A stretch of DNA of 64,000 nucleotides from Amycolatopsis balhimycina FH 1894 (GTDB lineage: Bacteria; Actinomycetota; Actinomycetes; Mycobacteriales; Pseudonocardiaceae). Below the pieces are notes generated by a model. That model did no database searches and was not told where the DNA came from. It saw nothing but the letters and a program-made list of their open reading frames with translations. Numbering within the stretch: the stretch's first letter is position 1; every line of letters starts with the position of its first letter. The DNA lies in NCBI RefSeq assembly GCF_000384295.1, contig NZ_KB913037.1:10780228-10844227 (forward strand), read 5' to 3'. The position numbers and the translations under genes were made by a program. Positions 28,601 through 36,331 of this stretch are shown piece after piece.

Positions 28601-28818
28601 ATCGCCCGCGGGTCGACGCCGACGACGTCGCCGGGCCCGTACAGCTGGACGTCGCGGTTCACCGGCTGGGCCAGGGTCTGGTGCCCGGTGATCGGGTCGC
28701 CGGAGACGAGCAGCTGCACCTTGACGGTGGCCCGCACGCCGGCCTGCGGCGGGGTCTTCACCTGGGTGCTGATCCCCGTGCGCAGCCAGGGCAGGAAGGT
28801 GTAGGCGTTCGTGCTCAC
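25612..28818 (-). CDS. Unknown large protein, 1068 aa
   Basis: Not recognised. GTG 28818 overlaps the Kelch gene's stop (GTGA). The N-terminal third includes YLAHIEFSEEDFLWRYSP and RLTPWLALVVL; residues about 530-600 form a low-complexity Ala/Ser/Gly stretch (SFAAAGGSGTFAAAGAAGL), probably a flexible linker; the C-terminal third contains VLVVRGELLKKYPTAAIYAQRAQF and EPDIYLLGFDLDADEALG. A charged Asp/Lys patch (DHSDDDREKKDQRAEDE) precedes the end. No export signal. Its 3' end is coupled to the 1737-aa gene, so the two are probably made in fixed ratio. Confidence 0.88.
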   Translation of the reverse strand: MSTNAYTFLPWLRTGISTQVKTPPQAGVRATVKVQLLVSGDPITGHQTLAQPVNRDVQLYGPGDVVGVDPRAISRTEPRPGVPSFEPNYLAHIEFSEEDFLWRYSPAAADGHTARLTPWLALVVLATGSEFTEVPKAGGPLPAITVADPAGTLPPADQLGAWAHVHVNGSLADPVATDGTTAALAALAEVVRTNADNACSRLICPRHLEPGTAYEAFLVPTFESGRLAGLGLDPAVAPNALYSSWGPHYANRPAEGVLPYYHRWAFATGTAGDFEFLVRLLRPQAPDPRIGKRDLDVHGPFDLNLPPITDQGGVLPLRGALKVPERAGDPIDPADNWDHFIDTGAAPPYPHPFEQAMAGLLNLADDYQRHEPAAAHAASLAAAAGPDPIITPPLYGRWHALTTRLLNDENGTPVSPEVLRGWLHRLNLDPRFRIAANLGTEVVRAHDEELMAAAWAQVGDVLVANGRIRAAQLAREVGNVLQAKHIDPPTGSGAAALAAAPASAPGRSLTLTAPAHSRVTTAASNSSFAAAGGSGTFAAAGAAGLVADPSSQVAVGFRVASSRVATAPVSPAMRRITRPGSRLMRTLPFPGQSAAALLSRMDAELDPVVAAPVKVTPGALVTPRDLTATLHPTRPPDADPVGSLPLSPDFVLRAIGDPAAPHTGTSDSAEAQRFKAALRELHQGFDAGVAVGKVKPAPPLDLVETTTSVLTGLNADETVPRALLEGSVSLPERLRPFAAQFIEAMAYPVFDVPTYRTLLDVSVDSLVPNLSLLPPNSITLLANNREFIESFLVGLNHEMARELLWREYPTDQRGTPFRQFWDPVTTLPVPNETAGLRRERGYDIPPIHEWPPATRLGDNENRQPDDPRPGGPQRDDLVLVVRGELLKKYPTAAIYAQRAQFPGNDPTQPRELADLPTDGLPSAEQVRLPRYEAKVEPDIYLLGFDLDADEALGTPGADPGWFFVLKERPGDPRFGVDDGPPTHVEVWNDLTWDDVDPGRTGFLELDPAVQVALGDFDHSDDDREKKDQRAEDENLPLWFSGLGSADLAYILFQVPVMVAVHAQEMLPR

Positions 28819-30020
28819 GCGGCACCGCCGGCGAACAGCTCCGCGGTCGGGGTCAGTTCGGTGACGACCGGGTCCGCGGCGGCCAGCCCGGACCGGACCA
28901 CGCCGCCGGCGATCGCCGCCCCGCCCTGGTCGAGTGGTGCGGCGGCGAACGACCACCGTCCGGTCCCGAGCCCGGCGGCGACCGTCCAGTCGTCGTGGCC
29001 GGCGTCGTAGACGAACGCGCTGCGGTAGCCGGCCTCGTCGCGGTCGCTCGAGGCTCCGCCGACGACCAGCACGCGGCCCGGGCCGACCGGGACGGCGCGG
29101 TGGAACGCTCGCCCGGCGGGCATCGGCTTCTTCTCCGTCCACTTCCCGCTGTGCAGCTCGAACACCTCGGTGGCGCGCTGGCTGAACGGGTCGTACGGCG
29201 CGGTGCCCGGCGAGCCCGGCGCGGTCCCGCCGGTGACGAGCACGGTGGTGCCCGACAGCCGGGTCGCCTGATGGTGCCGGCGGGCGCGCAGCAGCGCGCC
29301 GGTCGGGGCCCACAGCTTCTTGCCCGAGTCGTACAGCTCGCAGAACGCGAGCGCGGGGTCGTCGGGGACGCCGACCGGCACGACGCCGCCGACGACCAGG
29401 ATCATGCCTTCGTCGAGCGCGACGGCGGTGTGGCCGGTGCGGGCGTCGGTCATCGCCGGTGCTTCGTGCCACTTTCCGTCGCTCGGGGTGTAGCGCTCCG
29501 CCGAACGCAGGGCGGTGACGCTCCCGCCGGGGCGGGCCGCGCTGCCGCCGGCGACGAGCACCGAGCCGTCGTCCAGCAGCACGGCGCTGTGCCCCCAGCG
29601 GGGGGTGATCATCGTGCCGGTGGTCGGCGTCCACTGGTTGCGGTTGTCCGGGCCGTCCGGGTGGTAGATCTCGGCGGAACCGAGTCCCGGCCCGGTGGGG
29701 GACGAGCCGCCGAGACCGCCGGCGGCGAGCACGGTGCCGTCCTGCAGGCGGGTGAGCGTGTGCAGCTGCCGGGGCGAGCGCATGATTCCGGTCGGGATCC
29801 AGGCGGCGGTCATGTCGAGGGTGTCGAGCGTCGCGGCGGTGCCGATCGCGGCGCCGGCGGCGTCCGCGCCGCCCGCCACCAGGACGATCCCGTGGTCGAG
29901 CGGGACCGCGCCGTCGTGCTGGCCGTACCAGGCGGCGGGGGCGGGCAGGTCGTGGGCGCCGGTCCAGGTGCCGAGGGGCGCGGTGAGAGTGGCCATCGTG
30001 GTTTCCTTCGTAGACGTCAT
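28815..30020 (-). CDS. Kelch-repeat beta-propeller protein
   Basis: 401 aa from ATG 30020, which overlaps the upstream stop (ATGA); ATG 29996, with AAGGAAA ahead of it, is an alternative. About six Kelch-type blades with the repeated core VLVAGG/VLVVGG/VLVTGG, each followed by an aromatic YxP or FEL strand and a W near the blade end (for example DDGSVLVAGGSAARPGGSV and GPGRVLVVGGASSD). This is the galactose-oxidase style of propeller, without its copper-ligand residues that I can see. It closely resembles the C-terminal propeller of the upstream DUF6603-like protein, so it probably arose by duplication. Inference: ligand or protein docking. Confidence 0.88.
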   Translation of the reverse strand: MTSTKETTMATLTAPLGTWTGAHDLPAPAAWYGQHDGAVPLDHGIVLVAGGADAAGAAIGTAATLDTLDMTAAWIPTGIMRSPRQLHTLTRLQDGTVLAAGGLGGSSPTGPGLGSAEIYHPDGPDNRNQWTPTTGTMITPRWGHSAVLLDDGSVLVAGGSAARPGGSVTALRSAERYTPSDGKWHEAPAMTDARTGHTAVALDEGMILVVGGVVPVGVPDDPALAFCELYDSGKKLWAPTGALLRARRHHQATRLSGTTVLVTGGTAPGSPGTAPYDPFSQRATEVFELHSGKWTEKKPMPAGRAFHRAVPVGPGRVLVVGGASSDRDEAGYRSAFVYDAGHDDWTVAAGLGTGRWSFAAAPLDQGGAAIAGGVVRSGLAAADPVVTELTPTAELFAGGAA

Positions 30021-33000
30021 GGGATGAGCACCTCGCCGGTGTCGGCGGGGCCGGGACCGGAGACACCGGCGGCGACGAGCACCCGGTTGTCGGGCAGCTC
30101 GGTGACGGCGTGGGCGGAGCGGCCTTGGAGCAAGCCCGAAACCGTCGTCCAGGTGTCGTGGTCCGGGTCGTAGACCAGGGCGGAGCGGTAGCCGGCGGTC
30201 CGTTCCGGTGTGCCGGTGCCGCCGGTCACCAGGACGAACCCGGAGCTCAGCAGCAGTGCCCGGTGCCCGGTGCGCCCGCCACCCGGCATCGGTGCCGCCG
30301 CGCTCCACGTGCCGTCCTTCGGGTTGTACCGCTCGGCCGTGGCGAGGCTGTGCGGATCGAGGGTGCCGCCGGGCGCGACGACCGGGTCGCCGCCGGTGAC
30401 CAGGACCGTGCCGTCCGGCAGCAGCGTCGCCTGGTGACCGGTGCGGGCCTGGGCGAGGCTGCCGGTGACGACCCAGTCCACCTTCGCCCGGTCGAACACC
30501 TCGCAGTAGGCGAGCTGCCCGCTCCGGCCGTTCCCGCCCGGGAGGGCGCCGCCGGTGACCAGGACGTTGCCGTTCAGCAGCAGGACGGCCTGGTGGTCGG
30601 TGCGCGCGTCGGTCATCGGCGGCAGCGGCGCCCAGGCGCCGGTGCCGGGGTCGAACGCCTCGCATGAGGTGAGGGCGCCGTCGTCCTGGCCGGCCCGCAC
30701 GCCGCTGCCGCCGGCGACCAGCACCCGGCCGCCGCCCAGCTTCGTCGCCGAATGGCCGTGCCGGGCGACCCCCATGGCCGCCACCGGCGTCCACGCGCTC
30801 GCGGCCTGGTTGGCCAGCTCGGCCGTCGCGAGCACGGCGTGGGTGCCCCGGCCGCCGGCGACCAGCACCCGGCCGTCGTCGAGCCGGGTGGTGGTGTGCC
30901 GGCGGCGGGCGGTGCCCAGTGCCGGGCCGGTGGCCCAGGAGTCGGCGGTCGGGTCGAACAGGGTGGTCGTGGCGACGGCCTCGCCGTCCTGGCCGGTCCC
31001 GCCGGCGAGCAGCACGTGGCCGGTGGCCAGCGGCACTGCGTCCACAGTGGACACCGGAGCCGGCAGGACGCCCGCGGCGGACCAGGTGCCCGGCACACCC
31101 GGGGCGCCCACCGTCTCGGCCGCGGGGATGACGTGCAGCAGGCCGTCCAGGGTCCGGTCCGCGGTGACGAAGTCGGCCAGCGCGTCTTCGGCGGTCGCCC
31201 GGCTGCGGAACGTCGTCACGGTGGCCCGGCCCGGCCGCGCGATCGAGCCCGGCGGGAACGCCTGCCGGTTGCTCTTGAGGTAGGCGACGACGAACCGCTG
31301 TTCGGTGACGCGGACCGTGTCCTGCGCGGCGAACGGCTGTTTCTGCGCGGCCTGGCGGGCCGACAGCGCGGCGCGGCTGGTGCTGCTGCCGCGGGTGAGT
31401 TCGTCGAACACGGGTCCGCTGACGCTGTGGAACCGCTTCTGCGGGACGGCAAGCCTGGCCGCACGCGGGGTGGCGGCCCTGTCGATCAGGTGCAGTTCGT
31501 AGCGGGCGCTGCGCCGGACGACCCGGGCGGTCGCGAGGGCGGTGTCGGCGGTCAGCTCCAGGCCGGCGTCCTGCGTTTCGTAGGACGGCCGGGAGAGGGC
31601 GGCGGCGTCGGACAGGGTCTGGAACTGTCCCATCGCGAACCGGTCGCCGGTGAACGACACCCGCTTCAGCCCGGTGTTGTCCACCGGGTTGACGGTGAAC
31701 CGCTTGCCGTCACCGGCTTTCCGGCCGCCGACGCGGTCGAGCCGGACGCCAAGGGGCAATGCGCGTTGTCGGATGAAGAGCGTGCCGAGCGGGTGCAAGA
31801 CGATCTCGCCGGTTTCGGGCAGCTGCCGGAGGTTGACCAGCGTGCGGTTGTCTCCGGACGGCAGCCGGGTGTCCCAGCCTTCGGTCTTGCCGATTTCGTT
31901 GGCCAGCAAGGGAAGGACGGCCACGGGTGGGAGGGTGGTGTCGCGGTCTTCGCCCCAGGTGATGTCGAAGTTGGCTGAGATGGAGAAGAACAGGAAGCCG
32001 ATTGATCCGCGGCCGTGCGCTCGCCAGGGTGCCGGTCCTTCGAGCTGGAAGTCGAGGTCGATGCCGAAGGCGCCGACGCCGAAGGCTTTCAGCGTCACGT
32101 GGGCGTTGATGTGGATGGCGAATCGGAAGGGGGATAGCTGGAAGAGGGCGTCGAAGCCGAGGTGGCCTTCGACGCGGAACGCGCTGAAGCCGAGGCGTAG
32201 TTCGGCTTTGGCGCCGAATTGGACGGTGTTGCTGGTGACGGCGAAGTAGCCGGAGACGCGGATGAGCTGGTTGTTGCGGTTGAGGATGTCGACTGACAGC
32301 CGGTCGGGGATCGGGAAGGGGAGGGGTGGTGGCCGGTAGGCGGGGTGGAATCCGCCGACGGTGAGGACGAGGTCGGGGTTGTCGCCCCAGGCGACGAGGA
32401 CGCCCATGCCGCCGTCGATGGTCATGGTGAGGATGCGCGAGTCGAAGAGCTTCGCGAAGAACCACAGGCGGGATTTGTCGAGTTCGAGGGCGCCGACGAA
32501 CTGGGCCTGGACCACCAGCAGGGGGTCGTCCTCAGTGGGCAGTGCGGCCTTGAGGACGCCGAGCACGGCGATGTTCCCCGGGATCTCGATGATCACCCCC
32601 AGGGAGATGCTCACGAGAGTCGGCGTGCCCCAGCCGATCTTGGCCATCGGCCCGATGAGGAATGTGCCTTGTTCCGGGGGGAAGAACCGCGCCAGGTCGG
32701 AGAGAATCCGGGGCGCGTTGGCGACCACGTCCTTCGGGAACGCGACGGACTCGATCGCGCCGGTCCGGACGCCTTCGACCAGCGCCGCCAGGTTCATCCC
32801 GCGGTTCAGCCCGATGAGGCCGCCGACCGCCAGCAGCCGGAAGCCGTACCCCAGCTGGATGCCGCTGCCGAACTCGGCGGTGAGGACCATCAGCAGGGAG
32901 AAGCCCGGCGAGCCGTCCGGCTGGCGCGTCGTGATCAGCCCGATCGCCTTCAGCGCGAGGAAGTCCGCGAACTCCAGTTCCAGCGAGCCGGAGTACTCCC

Positions 33001-34573
33001 CGCGGTCCGGGTCGAACGACAGGAATCCTCCGCCGGACACGACGCCGCCGCTCACGGCCAGTGCGACGCCGGTCGGTGCTCGAAACCCGATCGACTGGTC
33101 AACCGGGCCGAGGTTGCCGTCCTGGCCAGGCCGGTTGGCGAACAGCGCGGCGAGGCCCAGCCGGCTCACGGCCGCGGTGAACGGACCGAGCGTGACCTGG
33201 ATGTCCGCCGACACCTCGGCGGCCACCGCGGTGTCCCGCAGCAGCAGGGTGAGGTGGACGCCGGTGACGGTCACCGGACCGAGCTGTGCGGAGACCGCGA
33301 TGGTGGTCTCCAACGCGCCGCTACCACGGAAGGTGAAGCCGTGTTCCCGTGACCAGGTCAGGCCGACGTCGAATCCGGCCCGAAGCCCGTCCGCGGGCAG
33401 AATGCTGGTGATGAAGCCGTCCGCGTCCGTGGTGTCCACGACGAGCTCGGCGCCGGTGACATCGGCGTGGAAGCCCACGTCGCCGTTGACGGTTCCGGCG
33501 CCGGCGTCGCCGACGAACTCCGTGGTCAGTCCGGCGACGATCCGGTTCGCCGTCAGGCGGATCCCTTCACCTGCTTCGAAGATGACAAACGGACTGGCAG
33601 GATCGGGACTTTCGCCGACGATGTCGAGCGACACGACGCCGGCGACACCCGCGCCGCCCGCGAGATCGAGCGATGTCGGCGGGCGCAGGTGCAGCACCTG
33701 CCCTTCGGTCAGGGTTCCGCCGACATGCAGCACGACCCGCAGATCGTCGCCGAGCTGCCCGAGGATGAGATCGACCGGTCCCGTCACGCCGGCGGCCAGT
33801 CCCAGGTCCAGTCCTGGCGGCACCGCACCGGTGGCGACCTGCACGAACAGCCCGAACAGGTCGAGGTCGGCCGGACCTTCCTCGTCGGCCTCGTGGGCGG
33901 TGGCAGTGGGGACCAGGACGTCGAACACCTCTCGGGCATTGGCCAGCAGCAGCTTGCCGTCGAACGTCGCCTCGCCCCAGCCGTAGACCTCCCGAAACAC
34001 CGCCAGCGGGTCGCCGGCCAGCCGGCTGATCCGGTCCAGGTGCAGAACCCGCCGCAGTACCGGCGGAGCGTCGTCCGGTTGGAAGCCGACCGGCTTCACC
34101 TCGACGACCGTCAGCAGGGACAGCACCCTGCGGAGGAACGGATGCGCCAGGTCGAGGTAACCGACCACCGCGTCGCCCATCAGGCGCTCGACGAGTGTCG
34201 TGGCGAACCGGGCGAGGTCGTCGGCGCCCGGCAGGCCGGCCGTTGCCCGTTGAAAGTCGGTCGCCAAGGCGTGCAGCGAACTGCCGAAGCGGCGAATGCC
34301 GTCGAGAAGGCGCAGGGCCGCGTCCGCCCGTGCGACAGCGTCATCCGCTGCCGTCACCTCGTCGACGCCGGCCGCGATGGCGGCGGCCGCGTTCGAGGCG
34401 GCGGCGAGTGTCCGGGTGAATGCCGCGTCCGCGGACAGGTCAGGAGGCTTGTCCACGCCGAGTTCGGTGAGCAGCAGCGCGAAGTTGGCCGGCGTGAGCG
34501 CGCCTTCCATGGCTGCCAGGGCCACACTCAGTTCGGCGGCAAGGGCATCGAGGGTGGTGGGTTGGTCAGCCAT
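30017..34573 (-). CDS. DUF6603-like giant protein with C-terminal Kelch propeller
   Basis: 1518 aa; ATG 34573 with GGAAGG upstream. Residues about 1-230 are helical. About 230-1000 is a long beta-rich region of alternating hydrophobic strands (LDLGLAAGVTGPVDLILGQLG, KIGWGTPTLVSISLGVIIEI, FGAKAELRLGFSAFRVEGHLGF, FGIDLDFQLEGPAPW), which I associate with the DUF6603 family on recall. About 1165-1518 is a six-blade Kelch propeller (VLLAGG, VLVAGG, VLVTGG repeats). No signal peptide. Amphipathic beta strands of this length could form a membrane-binding or lipid-groove structure, which is speculation. The stop overlaps the free Kelch gene. Function unknown; confidence applies to the gene, not the role. 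Confidence 0.88.
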   Translation of the reverse strand: MADQPTTLDALAAELSVALAAMEGALTPANFALLLTELGVDKPPDLSADAAFTRTLAAASNAAAAIAAGVDEVTAADDAVARADAALRLLDGIRRFGSSLHALATDFQRATAGLPGADDLARFATTLVERLMGDAVVGYLDLAHPFLRRVLSLLTVVEVKPVGFQPDDAPPVLRRVLHLDRISRLAGDPLAVFREVYGWGEATFDGKLLLANAREVFDVLVPTATAHEADEEGPADLDLFGLFVQVATGAVPPGLDLGLAAGVTGPVDLILGQLGDDLRVVLHVGGTLTEGQVLHLRPPTSLDLAGGAGVAGVVSLDIVGESPDPASPFVIFEAGEGIRLTANRIVAGLTTEFVGDAGAGTVNGDVGFHADVTGAELVVDTTDADGFITSILPADGLRAGFDVGLTWSREHGFTFRGSGALETTIAVSAQLGPVTVTGVHLTLLLRDTAVAAEVSADIQVTLGPFTAAVSRLGLAALFANRPGQDGNLGPVDQSIGFRAPTGVALAVSGGVVSGGGFLSFDPDRGEYSGSLELEFADFLALKAIGLITTRQPDGSPGFSLLMVLTAEFGSGIQLGYGFRLLAVGGLIGLNRGMNLAALVEGVRTGAIESVAFPKDVVANAPRILSDLARFFPPEQGTFLIGPMAKIGWGTPTLVSISLGVIIEIPGNIAVLGVLKAALPTEDDPLLVVQAQFVGALELDKSRLWFFAKLFDSRILTMTIDGGMGVLVAWGDNPDLVLTVGGFHPAYRPPPLPFPIPDRLSVDILNRNNQLIRVSGYFAVTSNTVQFGAKAELRLGFSAFRVEGHLGFDALFQLSPFRFAIHINAHVTLKAFGVGAFGIDLDFQLEGPAPWRAHGRGSIGFLFFSISANFDITWGEDRDTTLPPVAVLPLLANEIGKTEGWDTRLPSGDNRTLVNLRQLPETGEIVLHPLGTLFIRQRALPLGVRLDRVGGRKAGDGKRFTVNPVDNTGLKRVSFTGDRFAMGQFQTLSDAAALSRPSYETQDAGLELTADTALATARVVRRSARYELHLIDRAATPRAARLAVPQKRFHSVSGPVFDELTRGSSTSRAALSARQAAQKQPFAAQDTVRVTEQRFVVAYLKSNRQAFPPGSIARPGRATVTTFRSRATAEDALADFVTADRTLDGLLHVIPAAETVGAPGVPGTWSAAGVLPAPVSTVDAVPLATGHVLLAGGTGQDGEAVATTTLFDPTADSWATGPALGTARRRHTTTRLDDGRVLVAGGRGTHAVLATAELANQAASAWTPVAAMGVARHGHSATKLGGGRVLVAGGSGVRAGQDDGALTSCEAFDPGTGAWAPLPPMTDARTDHQAVLLLNGNVLVTGGALPGGNGRSGQLAYCEVFDRAKVDWVVTGSLAQARTGHQATLLPDGTVLVTGGDPVVAPGGTLDPHSLATAERYNPKDGTWSAAAPMPGGGRTGHRALLLSSGFVLVTGGTGTPERTAGYRSALVYDPDHDTWTTVSGLLQGRSAHAVTELPDNRVLVAAGVSGPGPADTGEVLIP

Positions 34574-34590
34574 GGTCGCGCCTTCCGCCG

Positions 34591-35943
34591 TTACGGGAGC
34601 CCATTGGCTGCCCGATCCAGAATTGTTTTTACGGCGTTTCCCTGGTTGTCGAGAAACGCGTAGTGTCGCTGCACGGCGGCATCCGGATCGTTGATGGAGG
34701 CCCCGAAGAACTTGCCGAAGAACTTTGCTTCATAGAGTCGCGCCGGGCCGATGAACTGCTGTCCGGTGCTGTCGATGTCGGCACTGGTTCCCGGCGCGCC
34801 GCCGACCACCGTGACGGTCTTCAGTGCCTGCGCGGCAGCGAAGAAGTAGGTCGGGAGCGTCTCCTTCGCCACGAACTGGACGATTTCGGAGAGTGACCTG
34901 GTGATGACTCCGGAAAAATTTCCCTTGGCGTCCCGCTCGCCACGGAAGAATGGATGGTAAGCGTGATTGGGGAAATCTTCGTCGTAGCGAATCTCGAACA
35001 GTCGCGGTGGTGGAAAATGGGTGAATCCGTGCCCGGCGTGGGGATCTGACTGCAGCGAGCGTTCCAGGCTGATCTGGTTGGCCATGTCGATGGGAATGTT
35101 CGTGTTGCCAGGGGGCGGTTTCTTCGTGTCCCGTAGCAGCTTCGCGATCGTGCCGCCCTTTCTCAACTGCCTGGTGAAGGCTTCCTCGACGACCTGGCGG
35201 ACGGTGCTCATGATGAGGCAACGCTGCTTGAGGGTGCCACCGGTGTCCGGGATCGTCAGCACGATGTCCTGGATGTTGCAGCCCCAGATGCGAAAGCTGC
35301 CGGACGCCGCGAACCCGTTCTTGAACTCGTCCAGTGCGGCAGCATTCGCCGCGCCGTCCTCGCCCATGTCCGGCTGGAAGTCGATCGCGGCCCTGCCGTC
35401 GGTGTCGTCCGGATCGCGCCGGGTGCCCGCGCCTGCCGGAGTGTTGAACAGGACCGGACCATCGACGAAGGCGTGAGAGAAGACGCTCAGTTCGAGCACG
35501 GAACCGCGTGGTGCTTTCCGGACCGAATGGTAAACGTTGACAATCGACACCGCGTGGTCTGATCCAGCCGCTTTGGTGTCGGCAATCGGCTGCCATTCCA
35601 CGAAGGACTTGGGATCGTGCGCGGGATCCAGGGTGCCGTGTTTCGTCACGAAGTTCGCGTCCAACGTGGTCCAGTTCCGCTGAACATGGCGGGCTCTCGG
35701 GTCGTCGACCACTGATTTCCGCGTCTTGAAATTGTGCTCGTAGATCTGCACTGCGGCCGCATGGCTGTCGAAGTGAATGAACCGCAGCACGGTGTCCGCT
35801 TTCACGACTGCCGTGGGCCTGTTCCGATGCCGCCAGAACTGGGCGACCAGTTCGCCGACCCGCAACCATGCGCATCTGGCGAAACCGTCGTCTTTTTTTT
35901 CTGGGAGGCCGCTGGCCAGGATTATGAAGAGCGGATCAGTCAT
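34591..35943 (-). CDS. Unknown 450-aa protein
   Basis: Not recognised. ATG 35943 overlaps the stop of the 86-aa gene (ATGA); its own stop is 17 bp before the next start. Features: N-terminal MTDPLFIILASGLPEKKDDGF; a central VSIVNVYHSVRKAPRGSVLELSVFSHAFVDGP, whose Ser/His-containing strand-turn resembles segments of large structural or peptidase-like proteins; GCNIQDIVLTIPD; and C-terminal GKFFGASINDPDAAVQRHYAFLDNQGNAVK. Base composition is lower in GC and less codon-biased than the next gene (for example TTT and AAA codons near 34600-35000). Cytoplasmic by sequence. Confidence 0.85.
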   Translation of the reverse strand: MTDPLFIILASGLPEKKDDGFARCAWLRVGELVAQFWRHRNRPTAVVKADTVLRFIHFDSHAAAVQIYEHNFKTRKSVVDDPRARHVQRNWTTLDANFVTKHGTLDPAHDPKSFVEWQPIADTKAAGSDHAVSIVNVYHSVRKAPRGSVLELSVFSHAFVDGPVLFNTPAGAGTRRDPDDTDGRAAIDFQPDMGEDGAANAAALDEFKNGFAASGSFRIWGCNIQDIVLTIPDTGGTLKQRCLIMSTVRQVVEEAFTRQLRKGGTIAKLLRDTKKPPPGNTNIPIDMANQISLERSLQSDPHAGHGFTHFPPPRLFEIRYDEDFPNHAYHPFFRGERDAKGNFSGVITRSLSEIVQFVAKETLPTYFFAAAQALKTVTVVGGAPGTSADIDSTGQQFIGPARLYEAKFFGKFFGASINDPDAAVQRHYAFLDNQGNAVKTILDRAANGLP

Positions 35944-36200
35944 CGTCGTGCGCTCCTGTCAAGATGAGCGATTGATCGGGAAACGTGTGACACCGGCGGC
36001 TTGCCGTGGTCGTCCCCGGCCCTCAGCCACGGCGTGAACGTCACCGTGGCGCCCGCCGGCAAGGGCTGGTCCGGCGTGAGCGTCTCGCCGGTCAGGTCGT
36101 CGACGCGGAGCAGCCTGACGAGCTCCGGCGACGAGTGGCCGGTAATCAGGTGCAGGTCGGTGGCGGCCGTGTCCGCCCACTTCAGCCGGACGATGGTCAT
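35940..36200 (-). CDS. Unknown 86-aa protein, first gene of operon
   Basis: Not recognised. ATG 36200, stop overlapping the next ATG. The sequence TDLHLITGHSSPELVRLLRVDD followed by LTPDQPLPAGATVTF resembles, very loosely, a small LysM-like or phage tail-X-like module (a repeat rich in Leu with a Pro-Gly turn). No signal peptide. Being first and smallest in a coupled operon of giants, it may be an adaptor. A triple SARP-type repeat ends 48 bp upstream of its start codon. Confidence 0.7.
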   Translation of the reverse strand: MTIVRLKWADTAATDLHLITGHSSPELVRLLRVDDLTGETLTPDQPLPAGATVTFTPWLRAGDDHGKPPVSHVSRSIAHLDRSARR

Positions 36201-36247
36201 ACCGTGTCCCCCCGGTCGCGCTTGCGGCTTCCACCGTCGCAGCGACG

Positions 36248-36276
36248 GTCGACAATTCGTCGACAACCCGTCGACA
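36248..36276 (-). promoter_or_regulatory. Triple SARP-type heptamer box for giant-protein operon
   Basis: Three perfect copies of GTCGACA at 36248-36254, 36259-36265 and 36270-36276, each separated by 4 bp (11-bp period, one helical turn). This is the layout SARP regulators are known to bind. The box starts 48 bp from ATG 36200. A matching box lies at 40051-40079. No convincing -10 hexamer was found. The box also sits 55 bp upstream of the divergent SARP gene's GTG. Confidence 0.75.
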
Positions 36277-36331
36277 CCTTGCCGAACGTGCTTCGGCGTA
36301 TCTGGCGGCGCGGCCGGTTCACCTGTAGGGC

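Noticed and set aside
18646..36200. Extracellular contractile injection system
   Set aside because: The giant operon shares large soluble proteins with a co-regulated lysin-like gene, but no sheath, tube, baseplate or AAA+ ATPase is recognisable.
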